A stretch of 62,882 nt of DNA from an uncultured Rhodospirillaceae bacterium (GTDB taxonomy: Bacteria > Pseudomonadota > Alphaproteobacteria > Rhodospirillales > Magnetospirillaceae): assembly GCA_903901915.1 (NCBI GenBank), contig CAIUSV010000020.1, forward strand, positions 1 to 62,882. Direction: 5' to 3'. The translations under genes were made by a program, and so were the position numbers. A model generated the notes under the pieces. The model had not been told where the DNA came from. It saw only the letters and a list, made by a program, of their open reading frames with translations, and searched no databases. Below, piece after piece: positions 50,427 through 59,242 of this stretch (positions are counted from its first letter, which is position 1; the number at the start of each line of letters is the position of its first letter).

Positions 50427-50530
50427 GCGGATATGCCACTTCACATCCGCCGTCCGGCTCCCTATGTTGGGTCCATCGTTTTAGACGATTTCCAATCCCG
50501 AATGAAACTTTTGACCAAGTGAGGTGAATT

Positions 50531-51127
50531 ATGGCCTTCGAGCTTCCGCCGCTCCCCTTCGCCGCCGATGCGCTGGAACCCCACATTTCCGCCCGCACCT
50601 TCGAGTTTCACCACGGCAAGCATCACGCCGCCTATGTTACCAATCTCAACAATCTGACCAAGGACAGCGATCTCGCCGGCAAGTCCCTGGAAGAGGTGAT
50701 CAAGATCGCCGCTGCCGATCTGCCAGCCAAGCAGGGCATCTTCAACAACGCCGCCCAGGTGTGGAACCACACCTTCTTCTGGAACTGCCTGAAGAAGGGC
50801 GGTGGTGGCAAGCCCGGCGCCAAGCTGCTGGCGCGGATCGACGCCGACCTGGGTGGATTCGACAAGTTCAAGGAAGACTTCAAGAACGCCGCGGTGACCC
50901 AATTCGGCTCGGGCTGGGCCTGGCTGGTTCTCGACGGCGGCAAGCTGAAGATCGTCAAGACCGCCAATGCCGATCTGCCGCTGGCCCATGGCCAGACGGC
51001 GCTGCTCACCGTCGATGTCTGGGAGCATGCCTACTATCTCGATTGGCAGAACCGCCGTCCCGATTTCGTCCAGGCATTCCTGGATCATCTGGTCAACTGG
51101 GACTTCGTCGAAGCCAATCTCGGCTAA
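50531..51127 (+). CDS. sodB: Iron superoxide dismutase
   Basis: 198 residues. Metal ligands lie in FEFHHGKHHAAYV, NHTFFWN, and DVWEHAYY. FNNAAQVWNHTFFW and QFGSGWAWL point to the Fe rather than the Mn type, although cambialism cannot be excluded. No signal peptide, so cytosolic. GAGGTGA precedes the ATG; a strong terminator follows. Confidence 0.97.
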   Translation: MAFELPPLPFAADALEPHISARTFEFHHGKHHAAYVTNLNNLTKDSDLAGKSLEEVIKIAAADLPAKQGIFNNAAQVWNHTFFWNCLKKGGGGKPGAKLLARIDADLGGFDKFKEDFKNAAVTQFGSGWAWLVLDGGKLKIVKTANADLPLAHGQTALLTVDVWEHAYYLDWQNRRPDFVQAFLDHLVNWDFVEANLG

Positions 51128-51159
51128 GGTCGGCACCGTCTTTTCGCCAACACTTCCGG

Positions 51160-51189
51160 AAACCCTCTCCCGAACGGGAGAGGGTTTTT
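51160..51189 (+). terminator. Rho-independent terminator of sodB
   Basis: AAACCCTCTCCCG pairs with CGGGAGAGGG plus T residues around a two-base loop, followed by TTTTT. It is 33 bp after the sodB stop and is the clearest intrinsic terminator in the window. Confidence 0.93.
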
Positions 51190-51330
51190 GCTTGAAGCAG
51201 ACTACGTCCTTTGAACACATTTATTTTATTACAATTAAAATCTTATACTCCAATACCAAACTTTTGTATATGCAGTACTTTTTTTACCGCCTCGACCATG
51301 ATACGTTACGGATAGGGATAGGGCTATTGG
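51190..51330. other. AT-rich intergenic segment
   Basis: Compared with the GC-rich surroundings this stretch is strongly AT-rich (TTTATTTTATTACAATTAAA and TTTTGTATATGCAG). No gene or repeat is seen. It precedes the Cache histidine kinase gene and may be its regulatory region or a small foreign insertion. Confidence 0.5.
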
Positions 51331-51373
51331 ATGGATGAGGAGGCGTTCTCCTCATTCCTTCAGGGTGAGGCCT

Positions 51374-53242
51374 ATGGACGGTTGCCTGATTCCCGTAGCC
51401 ACCAGATCCGACCTCCTCGGCGAAGGGCAGCCAACGCCATCGCCAGATCCGCCGACCAAGGCCCGCCGGGCCGCCCTCGCCCTCATCGTGGCGATGGTGG
51501 CGCTCGCGGTTTGGCACCAAATCGTCGCATGGCAGGCCGCCGATGCCGCCGCCGAACGGATGGCGATGGCGTTGGCCCGTACCATGGAATATCAGTCCGA
51601 GGTCAGCTTTCGCGGCATCGACGGTTTGCTTATGGAAGCCGCACAGCGCATCGACCCGGCCAAATGGCCCGAGCCGGCCTTAAGCCAATGGTTCGCCAGC
51701 CGGCTGGCGGCATTTCCGGAAGCTACCAACATGGTGGTGACCGGCACCGATGGCCGGTCACAGGGCACGGGTCTGTCTGCCGACGGCCCGGTCGGAGGCC
51801 GGGTCGATCTTTCGGACCGCGTCTATTTCCAGGCCCAGCGCGACCGCCCCACTCCCGCCCGGATGGTGATCGGCGACCCGGTCACCGGCCGGATCAACGG
51901 CAGACCGAGCATCCCGCTGTCTCGCGCCATCATCGATTCCGGCGGTAACTTCCGGGGCATCGTCGCCGTCGGTATCGACCCCAGCTATCTGGTCGGCGCC
52001 CTTGAGCGCCTGTTGATCGAGGATGCCGGCGGCATCTCGCTGATCCGTGACGACGGCATATTCCTCGCCCGTTTGCCCGACCAGCACGGATCGTTCGGCC
52101 GCTCCACCGCCGCCAGCCCGCTGTTTCGCGAGTTCATCCCCCGCGCCAAAACCGGCATCGCCCGCTTCGTTTCGGTCACCGACGGCAATGCCAAGATCGT
52201 CGCCTACCGCACCCTGGCCCATTATCCGTTGGTGGCAACCGTCGGTATCACCGAGAACACCGCCTTCGCGGCGTTCCGCGCCGAAACCGCCTGGGTGATC
52301 CTGGTCGTGACCGGTCTGGCGGCGGCGCTGTACCGCCTTGCCACCATGTCGGACTTCCGGGAACATTCCTGTGCCCGTCTCGCCCGCCGGTTGGAGGCGC
52401 AAAGCCACCATCTTGAGGACCAGGTCGTCGAACGTACCCGTCATCTGGCCCAAGCCCAGGCCGAAGCCGAGCTGCGCGCCCGCCAACTCGCCGCCTCGAA
52501 CGCCGATCTTGAACAGTTCGCCTACATCGCCTCCCACGACCTTCAGGAACCCCTGCGCACGGTGACCAGCTTCGTCCAACTGCTGCAACATCGCTACCGC
52601 GACAAACTTGGCGCCGAAGCCGACGATTACATCGGCTTCGTCGTCGATGGCACCCGGCGCATGCATGAACTGATCGTCGATCTGCTCGCCTACGCAAGGG
52701 TAAGCACGCAGGGCGCCCCCCTCGCCCGCGCCGAAGTGAGAGACGCGGTGGCCGAGGCGATGAGCAATCTCGTTCGGGGAATCGACGAAAGCGGCACCGT
52801 CGTCCACGTTCATTCCCTTCCCTGTCTGGACATCGACCGGCACCAGATCGCCAGCCTGTTCCAGAATCTGATCGGCAACGCCATCAAGTACCGCAGTCCC
52901 GACCGGACTCCGACGATCGACATCGCCGCCCGCCCCCAAGGTGACGAATGGGTTTTCACAGTGACGGATAACGGGATCGGAATCGATCCGCAGTACGCCG
53001 AACGGATCTTCGAGATCTTCCAGCGCCTGCACGGCACCGGAAGCGGTTATGAGGGAACCGGCATCGGCCTGTCCATCTGCAAACGCATCGCCGAGCGCCA
53101 CGGCGGCCGTATCTGGGTGGTCTCGGTCCCCGGAGAAGGTTCTACCTTCACCTTCACCTTGCCGGCAACACCACCAGCCGACGACTATACCGCGATCAGC
53201 GCCGCCGCCACCGAGCGGCCCTCGATCAACAGCACGTTGTAG
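51374..53242 (+). CDS. Membrane-bound Cache-type sensor histidine kinase
   Basis: 622 residues from ATG 51374 with GGTGAGG upstream; ATG 51335 would add 13. Counted from 51374: helix 34-52, double-Cache sensor about 58-303 (DLSDRVYFQAQRD, GGNFRGIVAVGID), helix 306-325, a coiled coil, DHp with FAYIASHDLQEPLRTV (phospho-His388) and HATPase with QNLIGNAIKY, DNGIGI and GTGIGLSICKRI. The DHp type is that of bacteriophytochrome-like kinases. No response regulator gene is adjacent, so it is an orphan. The 3' end overlaps the next gene by 58 bp on the other strand. Confidence 0.93.
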   Translation: MDGCLIPVATRSDLLGEGQPTPSPDPPTKARRAALALIVAMVALAVWHQIVAWQAADAAAERMAMALARTMEYQSEVSFRGIDGLLMEAAQRIDPAKWPEPALSQWFASRLAAFPEATNMVVTGTDGRSQGTGLSADGPVGGRVDLSDRVYFQAQRDRPTPARMVIGDPVTGRINGRPSIPLSRAIIDSGGNFRGIVAVGIDPSYLVGALERLLIEDAGGISLIRDDGIFLARLPDQHGSFGRSTAASPLFREFIPRAKTGIARFVSVTDGNAKIVAYRTLAHYPLVATVGITENTAFAAFRAETAWVILVVTGLAAALYRLATMSDFREHSCARLARRLEAQSHHLEDQVVERTRHLAQAQAEAELRARQLAASNADLEQFAYIASHDLQEPLRTVTSFVQLLQHRYRDKLGAEADDYIGFVVDGTRRMHELIVDLLAYARVSTQGAPLARAEVRDAVAEAMSNLVRGIDESGTVVHVHSLPCLDIDRHQIASLFQNLIGNAIKYRSPDRTPTIDIAARPQGDEWVFTVTDNGIGIDPQYAERIFEIFQRLHGTGSGYEGTGIGLSICKRIAERHGGRIWVVSVPGEGSTFTFTLPATPPADDYTAISAAATERPSINSTL

Positions 53243-53559
53243 GTGCGGCACGCCGCTCCGGTATCCATGGCTTCCAGTTTGACGCCCGCTTCACGGAGCG
53301 CCGTCCGCAGCGGCCCCGGCACCGCCACCATCGACCGGCCACAGCCGAGGACCAGCAATTCCGGTCGGGCTTCGTCGGCCAGAACCGCCGCCAACGCCTC
53401 GGCGGTGACCTCGGCCATGGAGGTTGGCGCCCAGGCCGTCGTACGTTCGGGAAATACCAGGACCGACCCCTCCCACCGAATCCGGGTAATGGTGAAGCCA
53501 CCGTCGCCATAGCCCATGACGACTTGGCGGCCGGCGGGGATCAGGGGATTGATGTCCAT
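53185..53559 (-). CDS. Mth938/NDUFAF3-like protein
   Basis: 124 residues of the Mth938 domain (DUF498). INPLIPAGRQVVMGYGDGGFTI, PELLVLGCG and MDTGAACRTYNVLLIEGR are typical. The mitochondrial relative NDUFAF3 is a complex I assembly factor, and in alphaproteobacteria the gene is commonly beside secDF, as here (12 bp from secF). Function in bacteria is inferred only. Confidence 0.9.
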   Translation of the reverse strand: MDINPLIPAGRQVVMGYGDGGFTITRIRWEGSVLVFPERTTAWAPTSMAEVTAEALAAVLADEARPELLVLGCGRSMVAVPGPLRTALREAGVKLEAMDTGAACRTYNVLLIEGRSVAAALIAV

Positions 53560-53571
53560 GTCCGCCCCGCC

Positions 53572-54516
53572 CTATTCCACCTGGGCGGCAGCGGCCTCGT
53601 CGGCGGCTTTTTCCTTGCCGGTGCGCAGATTGAAATAGATCAGCATCGGCATGGCGACATAGACCGACGAATAGGTGCCGATAACCAGCCCCCACAGCAT
53701 GGCGATGGAGAACCCGCGCAACACCTCGCCGCCGAAGAACAACAGCGCCAGCACGGTAACGAACACCGTCGATACGGTAAGGATGGTCCGCGCCAGGGTT
53801 TCGTTGACCGCCAGATTCAGCAGGTCGTACAGCGACATGGTCTTGTATTTGCGCAGATTCTCGCGCACCCGGTCGTATTCGACCACGGTATCGTTCACCG
53901 AATAACCGGCGATGGTCAAAATGGCGGCCACGGTGGTCAGGTTGAATTCCAGCCCGGTGATGGAGAACAGCCCGAAGGTGGTGATGACGTCGTGGAAAGT
54001 CGAGATCAGAGCCCCGACCCCGAACTGCCACTCGAAGCGGAACCAGACATAGACCGCGATGGCCAGCAATGCCAACACCACGGCCAGGACACCGTCGCGC
54101 ACCAACTCGCCGCCCACCTTGGGTCCGACGATTTCGACCCGGCGATAGGTGAAATCGGGTCCCAGCGCGTCCTTGACCTTGGCCAGAGCCTCCATCTGGG
54201 CCTTTTCCGCCCCCTCTTGGCGCTGGACCCGGATCATCACGTCGCGACCGGTGGTGCCAAACTCCTGCAGGCTGACCTCGCCCAGCCCCAGCCCGTTCAG
54301 CGTCTCGCGCATGGCGTGAAGATCGGCGCGCTCGCCCTTGGCCTGGGCTTCGATCAGGATGCCGCCGGCAAAATCGATGCCGAAGTTGAAGCCCTTGACC
54401 GCGACCGACGTGATCGACCCGAGGATCAGGAAAGCCGTCAGCCCAAAGGCGAACAGCCGATAGCGGATAAAGTCGTACTTGGTGCCATGGGGCAGGATGC
54501 GTTCGATCAGTCTCAT
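53572..54516 (-). CDS. secF: Protein translocase subunit SecF
   Basis: 314 residues. Six membrane helices with the large periplasmic loop after the first; GIDFAGGILIEAQ and the RND-type block AGYSVNDTVVEYDRVREN. With SecD and YajC it uses the proton gradient to finish Sec export. It lies 10 bp after secD. Confidence 0.97.
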   Translation of the reverse strand: MRLIERILPHGTKYDFIRYRLFAFGLTAFLILGSITSVAVKGFNFGIDFAGGILIEAQAKGERADLHAMRETLNGLGLGEVSLQEFGTTGRDVMIRVQRQEGAEKAQMEALAKVKDALGPDFTYRRVEIVGPKVGGELVRDGVLAVVLALLAIAVYVWFRFEWQFGVGALISTFHDVITTFGLFSITGLEFNLTTVAAILTIAGYSVNDTVVEYDRVRENLRKYKTMSLYDLLNLAVNETLARTILTVSTVFVTVLALLFFGGEVLRGFSIAMLWGLVIGTYSSVYVAMPMLIYFNLRTGKEKAADEAAAAQVE

Positions 54517-54526
54517 GTCCAGCCCC

Positions 54527-56095
54527 TCAATGTAACGGCAGCGCCTTGAGACGGCGCCACCTCACCCAGCCCACCACCAGCATGCGGTTGACCAACACGG
54601 CGGTGAACAGCGATGCCAGCAGGCCCAGCGTCAGCGTCACCGCGAAGCCGCGAACCGGCCCCGAACCGAACTGGAACAACAACGCCCCGGCGACCAACGT
54701 GGTGACGTGGGCATCGAAAATGGTGCCGAACGCCCGCTCATAGCCGGCCTGGACCGCCGACATGATGCTGCGGCCGTTGCGCTGCTCCTCGCGCATGCGT
54801 TCGTAGATCAGCACGTTGGCATCAACCGCCATGCCCATGGTCAGAACCACGCCGGCGATACCGGGCAACGTCAGTGTCGCCCCCAGCGACGACAATGCCG
54901 CCAGCAACAGCAGCAGATTCAACGTCAACGCCAGATCGGCCAGCAAACCCAGCATGCCGTAGACCACCACCATCAGCACCACCACCAAGGCGAGGCCGAG
55001 GACGCTGGCGACGGTACCGGCGCGGATCGAATCGGCCCCCAGGTCGGGACCAACGGTGCGTTCCTCCAGCACCTGCAACGGCGCCGGCAGCGCACCGGCG
55101 CGCAACAGCAGCGACAGATCCTGCGCCTGCTGCACCGTAAAGCTGCCGGAAATGATGCCCGACCCGCCCAGGATCGGTTCGTTGATACGCGGCGCGCTGA
55201 TCACCTTGTCGTCCAGGACGATGGCGAGAAACTTACCGGCATTCTCGCGAGTGGCGTCACCGAACCGTTTGCCGCCGGCGGCGTTGAACCGGAAGCTCAC
55301 CACCGGACGGCCGTCGGCATAGGTCGCCTTGGAATCGGTCAGCATGTCGCCACCGACCTCGACCCGTTTGCGCACCACGTAGTTCTCGGGCAGGCCGCGT
55401 TCCTTCTCGGCCGACGGCACCAGCATCGAGCCGGGCGGAATGCGACCCCGCAGCGCCTCTTCCGGCGTGGTGGTATCATCGAGCAGATGGAAGGTCAGCT
55501 TGGCAGTCTTGCCCAGCAGGGCCTTGATGCGGTCAGGGTCCTTGACGCCGGGCAGCTGAACGACGATGCGGTCCTCGCCCTGACGCTGAATCGATGGCTC
55601 GCGGGTTCCCAACTCATCGATACGGCGGCGCACGATCTCCAGCGACTGCTCCACCGCCGACGCCTTGCGCTGCTTCACCGCCTGTTCCGAATAGCGCAGC
55701 GCCATGGCGCCGTCATCCTTGACCTCAAGCGCGGCGTCGGGATCGAGCTTGCGCAACAGATCGCGGGCCTTCTCGCGGTCGGCGACCTCGATGACACGGA
55801 CGCTCACCGTGTCGCCCTTGGCCCCCAGTTCCGAGTACTTGATCTTGTCCTTGCGCAACACCGTGCGCACCGACTCGACCAGCGACGACATCTGTTCACG
55901 AACGACATAGCCGGTATCGACCTCAAGCAGGAGGTACGACCCCCCCTGAAGATCGAGCCCGAGGCTGACCGGCTGCAACCAGGCCGGCAGGTGGTCGGCC
56001 TGCTCGCGGCTCAGTACGTTCGGAAAGGCGAAGACGACGCCGAGTACCGTCGCCGCTATCGCCAGTGCGATCTTCCAGGTCGGGAAATGACTCAT
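54527..56095 (-). CDS. secD: Protein translocase subunit SecD
   Basis: 522 residues. One N-terminal helix, large P1 periplasmic domain, then five helices. Motifs: GLDLQGGSYLLLEVD, RIDELGTREPSIQRQG, IVVQLPGVKDPDRIK and the membrane block GMAVDANVLIYERMREE. Length is typical of alphaproteobacteria. Confidence 0.97.
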   Translation of the reverse strand: MSHFPTWKIALAIAATVLGVVFAFPNVLSREQADHLPAWLQPVSLGLDLQGGSYLLLEVDTGYVVREQMSSLVESVRTVLRKDKIKYSELGAKGDTVSVRVIEVADREKARDLLRKLDPDAALEVKDDGAMALRYSEQAVKQRKASAVEQSLEIVRRRIDELGTREPSIQRQGEDRIVVQLPGVKDPDRIKALLGKTAKLTFHLLDDTTTPEEALRGRIPPGSMLVPSAEKERGLPENYVVRKRVEVGGDMLTDSKATYADGRPVVSFRFNAAGGKRFGDATRENAGKFLAIVLDDKVISAPRINEPILGGSGIISGSFTVQQAQDLSLLLRAGALPAPLQVLEERTVGPDLGADSIRAGTVASVLGLALVVVLMVVVYGMLGLLADLALTLNLLLLLAALSSLGATLTLPGIAGVVLTMGMAVDANVLIYERMREEQRNGRSIMSAVQAGYERAFGTIFDAHVTTLVAGALLFQFGSGPVRGFAVTLTLGLLASLFTAVLVNRMLVVGWVRWRRLKALPLH

Positions 56096-56135
56096 GTAGA
56101 GGCCCGCGATCGAATGTTCACGCCTTCACCGCCGC

Positions 56136-56501
56136 TCACTTGCCGGCGGGCGTCTCGGTATCATCCTTGGTGGCCGCGACCGGTTCGGTCTTGGTCAGCA
56201 CCTCGGTGATGGTGGACCGCACCACGCGGACGCGGACGTTGTCGGCGATCTCGACCGAGACCTCGGTATCGCTCACCAGCTTGTTAACGGTGCCGATGAT
56301 GCCGCCCGACGTGACCACCCGGTCACCGCGACGCAACTGCCCCAGCGTCTCCTTATGCTTTTTCATCCGCTGCTGCTGCGGACGGATCAGCAGGAAGTAG
56401 AACACCACGAAGATCAACACCAAGGGCAGGAACTGTTCCAGTGCGGCCATCGACCCACCGGAAAGGCCGGCGGTCTGGGCGTAGGCGGGCGACACGAACA
56501 T
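56136..56501 (-). CDS. yajC: Sec translocon accessory protein YajC
   Basis: 121 residues. One N-terminal helix (FLPLVLIFVVFYFLLIRPQQQRMK) then a short basic domain with GDRVVTSGGIIG. It joins SecDF. The order yajC-secD-secF on one strand is standard. The 150-bp gap to the divergent DUF815 gene probably holds both promoters. Confidence 0.96.
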   Translation of the reverse strand: MFVSPAYAQTAGLSGGSMAALEQFLPLVLIFVVFYFLLIRPQQQRMKKHKETLGQLRRGDRVVTSGGIIGTVNKLVSDTEVSVEIADNVRVRVVRSTITEVLTKTEPVAATKDDTETPAGK

Positions 56502-56651
56502 CTAGGTCTCCTGGAAAATGTCCACAGTGCGAATCGAAGCCGGACTATAGCGGTCCCGCGCGTGGTTGCAAACGTGAAGTGAAGGCCTTGCGGCAAGGAG
56601 GCAAAGTGGTACGCTCCGCCCTCCACTCCCCCCCGACCCCGGACCGTTGCC

Positions 56652-57509
56652 ATGATCCCCGCCGAAGCCGTCTCCGCCCTCGCCCGTATCGCCGACGCCC
56701 TGGAGCGTCTGGCACCCAAGCCCGAGGCCGCCGCCGATCTCGCCACCGCCGACGCCTTCATCTGGCACGCCGATCCCGATCGGCTGGAGCCGATCTCCAA
56801 CGTCAATCGGGTAGATATCGGCCTGCTGCAAGGTATCGAGCATCAGCGCGAACAGCTTCTGGATAACACCCGGCGCTTCGCCGCCGGCCTGCCGGCCAAC
56901 AACGCCCTGCTGTGGGGCGCGCGCGGCACCGGCAAAAGCTCGTTGGTCAAGGCGGTACACGCAACCATCAATACCGAGACCCCGGCATCACTGGCGCTGG
57001 TCGAGATTCACCGCGAGGATATCCCGTCGCTGCCGCGCTGCCTGCGCATTCTCAAGGATAGCGGCCGCCGCAGCGTCCTATTCTGCGACGACCTGTCGTT
57101 CGACCAGCAGGACGACGCCTACAAATCGCTGAAGGCGGTGCTGGAGGGCGGTATCGAAGGCCGCCCCACCAACGTGGTGTTCTATGCCACCTCCAACCGC
57201 CGCCATCTGATGGCCCGCGACATGATCGACAACGAACGCTCGACCGCCATCAATCCCGGCGAGGCGGTCGAGGAAAAGGTCTCGTTGTCGGACCGCTTCG
57301 GGCTGTGGCTGGGCTTCCATCATGTCGCCCAAGACACCTTCTTTGCCATCGTCGAAGGCTATGTCGCCCACTACCGCCTGCCCATCACCACGGACGATCT
57401 GCACCGCGAGGCCAACGAATGGGCGGTCACCCGCGGCTCGCGTTCCGGCCGGGTCGCCTGGCAGTTCATCCAGGACCTGGCTGGCCGTCTGGGCAAATCA
57501 CTGGGCTGA
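56652..57509 (+). CDS. DUF815-family AAA ATPase
   Basis: 285 residues. Walker A GARGTGKSS (89-97), Walker B SVLFCDD (141-147) and a sensor-like NVVFYATSNRRHL. Family DUF815 is widespread in proteobacteria, often near yajC; its substrate is unknown. The 3' end overlaps the convergent lipoprotein gene by 12 bases. Confidence 0.92.
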   Translation: MIPAEAVSALARIADALERLAPKPEAAADLATADAFIWHADPDRLEPISNVNRVDIGLLQGIEHQREQLLDNTRRFAAGLPANNALLWGARGTGKSSLVKAVHATINTETPASLALVEIHREDIPSLPRCLRILKDSGRRSVLFCDDLSFDQQDDAYKSLKAVLEGGIEGRPTNVVFYATSNRRHLMARDMIDNERSTAINPGEAVEEKVSLSDRFGLWLGFHHVAQDTFFAIVEGYVAHYRLPITTDDLHREANEWAVTRGSRSGRVAWQFIQDLAGRLGKSLG

Positions 57510-58520
57510 GGCGACGCTGTCGCGCAGATAGTCGGTGGGATTGACCGCCTCGGTGCCGTGGCGAATCTCGAAGTGCAGTTGCGGAGAGGTGACGCTGCCC
57601 GACGAACCGACGGTGGCGATGGTCTGGCCGCGGCGCACCTTGTCGCCGCGCTTGACCATCAGGCGCTCGTTATGGGCATAGGCGGTGATCCAACCGTCGC
57701 TATGCTTGACCAGCAGCAGGTTACCGAAGCCCTTGAGTTCATTGCCGACATAGGCGACGACACCGTTTTCCGCCGCCCGCACCGGAGTGCCGCGCGGCGC
57801 GGCGATGTTGATGCCGTCGTTGTGCTGGCCCTTGCCCGCCATCGGGCCGAATTCGTTCAACATCTCGCCCTTGACCGGCCACAGGAAGCCACCAGCGGCA
57901 CGGGCCGGCGGTGGCGGCACCACGGCATCCGCCACGCTCCCCGGCGGGGGGGCGACCGGTGGCGGCGACATGGCTGTCTCGGTCTGGGTCTGCGGCTGCG
58001 GCTGAGGCTGAGGCTGTCCGGGTGCCGGAACCACCGCCGGCGGCTCCGGCCTAGCCGACCCGGCATTGGGCGAAGCCACGATTACCGGAGCCTTGGCGGC
58101 ACCACCCGGCAGGGTCAGACGCTCGCCCACATGCAGCACATAGGGGGGCTTCTTGCTGTTGGTGGCGGCGAGGGAGTTGAAGTCCACCTTGAACCGCCGA
58201 GCCAGCACCGACAGGGTATCGCCCTTCTGTACCACGTACTCCGATCCGCCTCCGGGCAGGCGCAGCACCGTGCCCGGCGCCAGTTGGTAGGGCGGTTGCA
58301 GGGAGTTGGCGTCGATCAGATCGCGAACCGACAGGGAATAGCGTCGGGCGATGGAGTAGATGGAATCGCCGGCATAGACCGTCACCGTGGCAGGCCGCTG
58401 GGCCCGAACCGGACCGTCCGCTCCATGCTGAACCGGTACCCGCGAATCCCATGTCGGTTCGCACGCCGCCAACAGGCCGACGAGTCCCAGAGCATTCGCT
58501 AGATAAAGTATGCCGCGTTT
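57498..58520 (-). CDS. LysM/LytM lipoprotein, NlpD/DipM-like
   Basis: 340 residues from ATG 58520; lipobox LLAAC gives lipidated Cys21. Two LysM repeats (about 47-90, 95-140), a Pro/Gln-rich linker, then a LytM/M23 domain. Zinc ligand motif HxGxD reads NDGIN (both changed), and HLHFE reads QLHFE. It is therefore probably an amidase activator rather than a peptidase. The place after surE-pcm matches E. coli nlpD. Confidence 0.93.
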   Translation of the reverse strand, partial: KRGILYLANALGLVGLLAACEPTWDSRVPVQHGADGPVRAQRPATVTVYAGDSIYSIARRYSLSVRDLIDANSLQPPYQLAPGTVLRLPGGGSEYVVQKGDTLSVLARRFKVDFNSLAATNSKKPPYVLHVGERLTLPGGAAKAPVIVASPNAGSARPEPPAVVPAPGQPQPQPQPQTQTETAMSPPPVAPPPGSVADAVVPPPPARAAGGFLWPVKGEMLNEFGPMAGKGQHNDGINIAAPRGTPVRAAENGVVAYVGNELKGFGNLLLVKHSDGWITAYAHNERLMVKRGDKVRRGQTIATVGSSGSVTSPQLHFEIRHGTEAVNPTDYLRDSVASAQ

Positions 58521-58560
58521 CATGAACCACACTATAGCCACGGGCGGCGGCCCGGAGCAA

Positions 58561-59205
58561 TCACTCCTCGGGCAGGCCTTCCACCAGTGGAACGAAACGG
58601 ACCGGCAGGAACGGCTGGATGTCGATGCCGTCGGGGGTTTTGGTGATCCGTACCAGTTCCTGACAGATACCGGCGGAATCGCCCAGCGGCAGCACCATGA
58701 TGCCGTCGGGCTTCAGCTGTTCGACCAGGGCCGGCGGCACGTCGGGGGCGGCGGCAGTCACCATGATGCGATCGAACGGCGCCTGCTCGGGCCACCCGCG
58801 CGAGCCGTCGCCCAGCCGACAGGTGATGTTGTGCAACCGCAGCCGCCGGAAGCGATCCTCGGCCTGCGCCAACAGTGGCTTGTAGCGCTCGACGCTGTAG
58901 AGCCGGCGGCACAGCAACGCCAGCACCGCCGACTGATAGCCCGAGCCGGTCCCGACCTCCAGAACCTTCATCCGGTCGCCCACCGCCAGTGCCTGGGTCA
59001 TCAGCCCCACCACCAGCGGCTGACTGACGGTCTGGCCGCAGCCGATAGGCAGGGCGGTGTTCTCGTAGGCTTGATCGAGGAAGGGTTCGGCGACGAACAT
59101 GTCGCGCGGCGTGCGTTCAATCGCCGACAGCACGGCGGTATCGGCGATTCCCTGCCGCCGCAATTCCATCAACAATCGGATGACGCGCGGTTCGGTTGGA
59201 CTCAT
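58561..59205 (-). CDS. pcm: Protein-L-isoaspartate O-methyltransferase
   Basis: 214 residues. It repairs isoaspartyl damage with SAM. Motifs: VLEVGTGSGYQSAVL, VERYKPLLAQAE, DRIMVTAAAP and the substrate loop ALPIGCGQTVSQP. It follows surE by 37 bp, the standard repair pair. Confidence 0.96.
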   Translation of the reverse strand: MSPTEPRVIRLLMELRRQGIADTAVLSAIERTPRDMFVAEPFLDQAYENTALPIGCGQTVSQPLVVGLMTQALAVGDRMKVLEVGTGSGYQSAVLALLCRRLYSVERYKPLLAQAEDRFRRLRLHNITCRLGDGSRGWPEQAPFDRIMVTAAAPDVPPALVEQLKPDGIMVLPLGDSAGICQELVRITKTPDGIDIQPFLPVRFVPLVEGLPEE

Positions 59206-59242
59206 TGCGTCCCCAAACGCCGAGCATTCGCTCCGCTCCGAC

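Noticed and set aside
50427-50450. Terminator after hpnE (GCGGAT/ATCCGC stem)
   Set aside because: Only six continuous pairs and no T-run; too weak to call.
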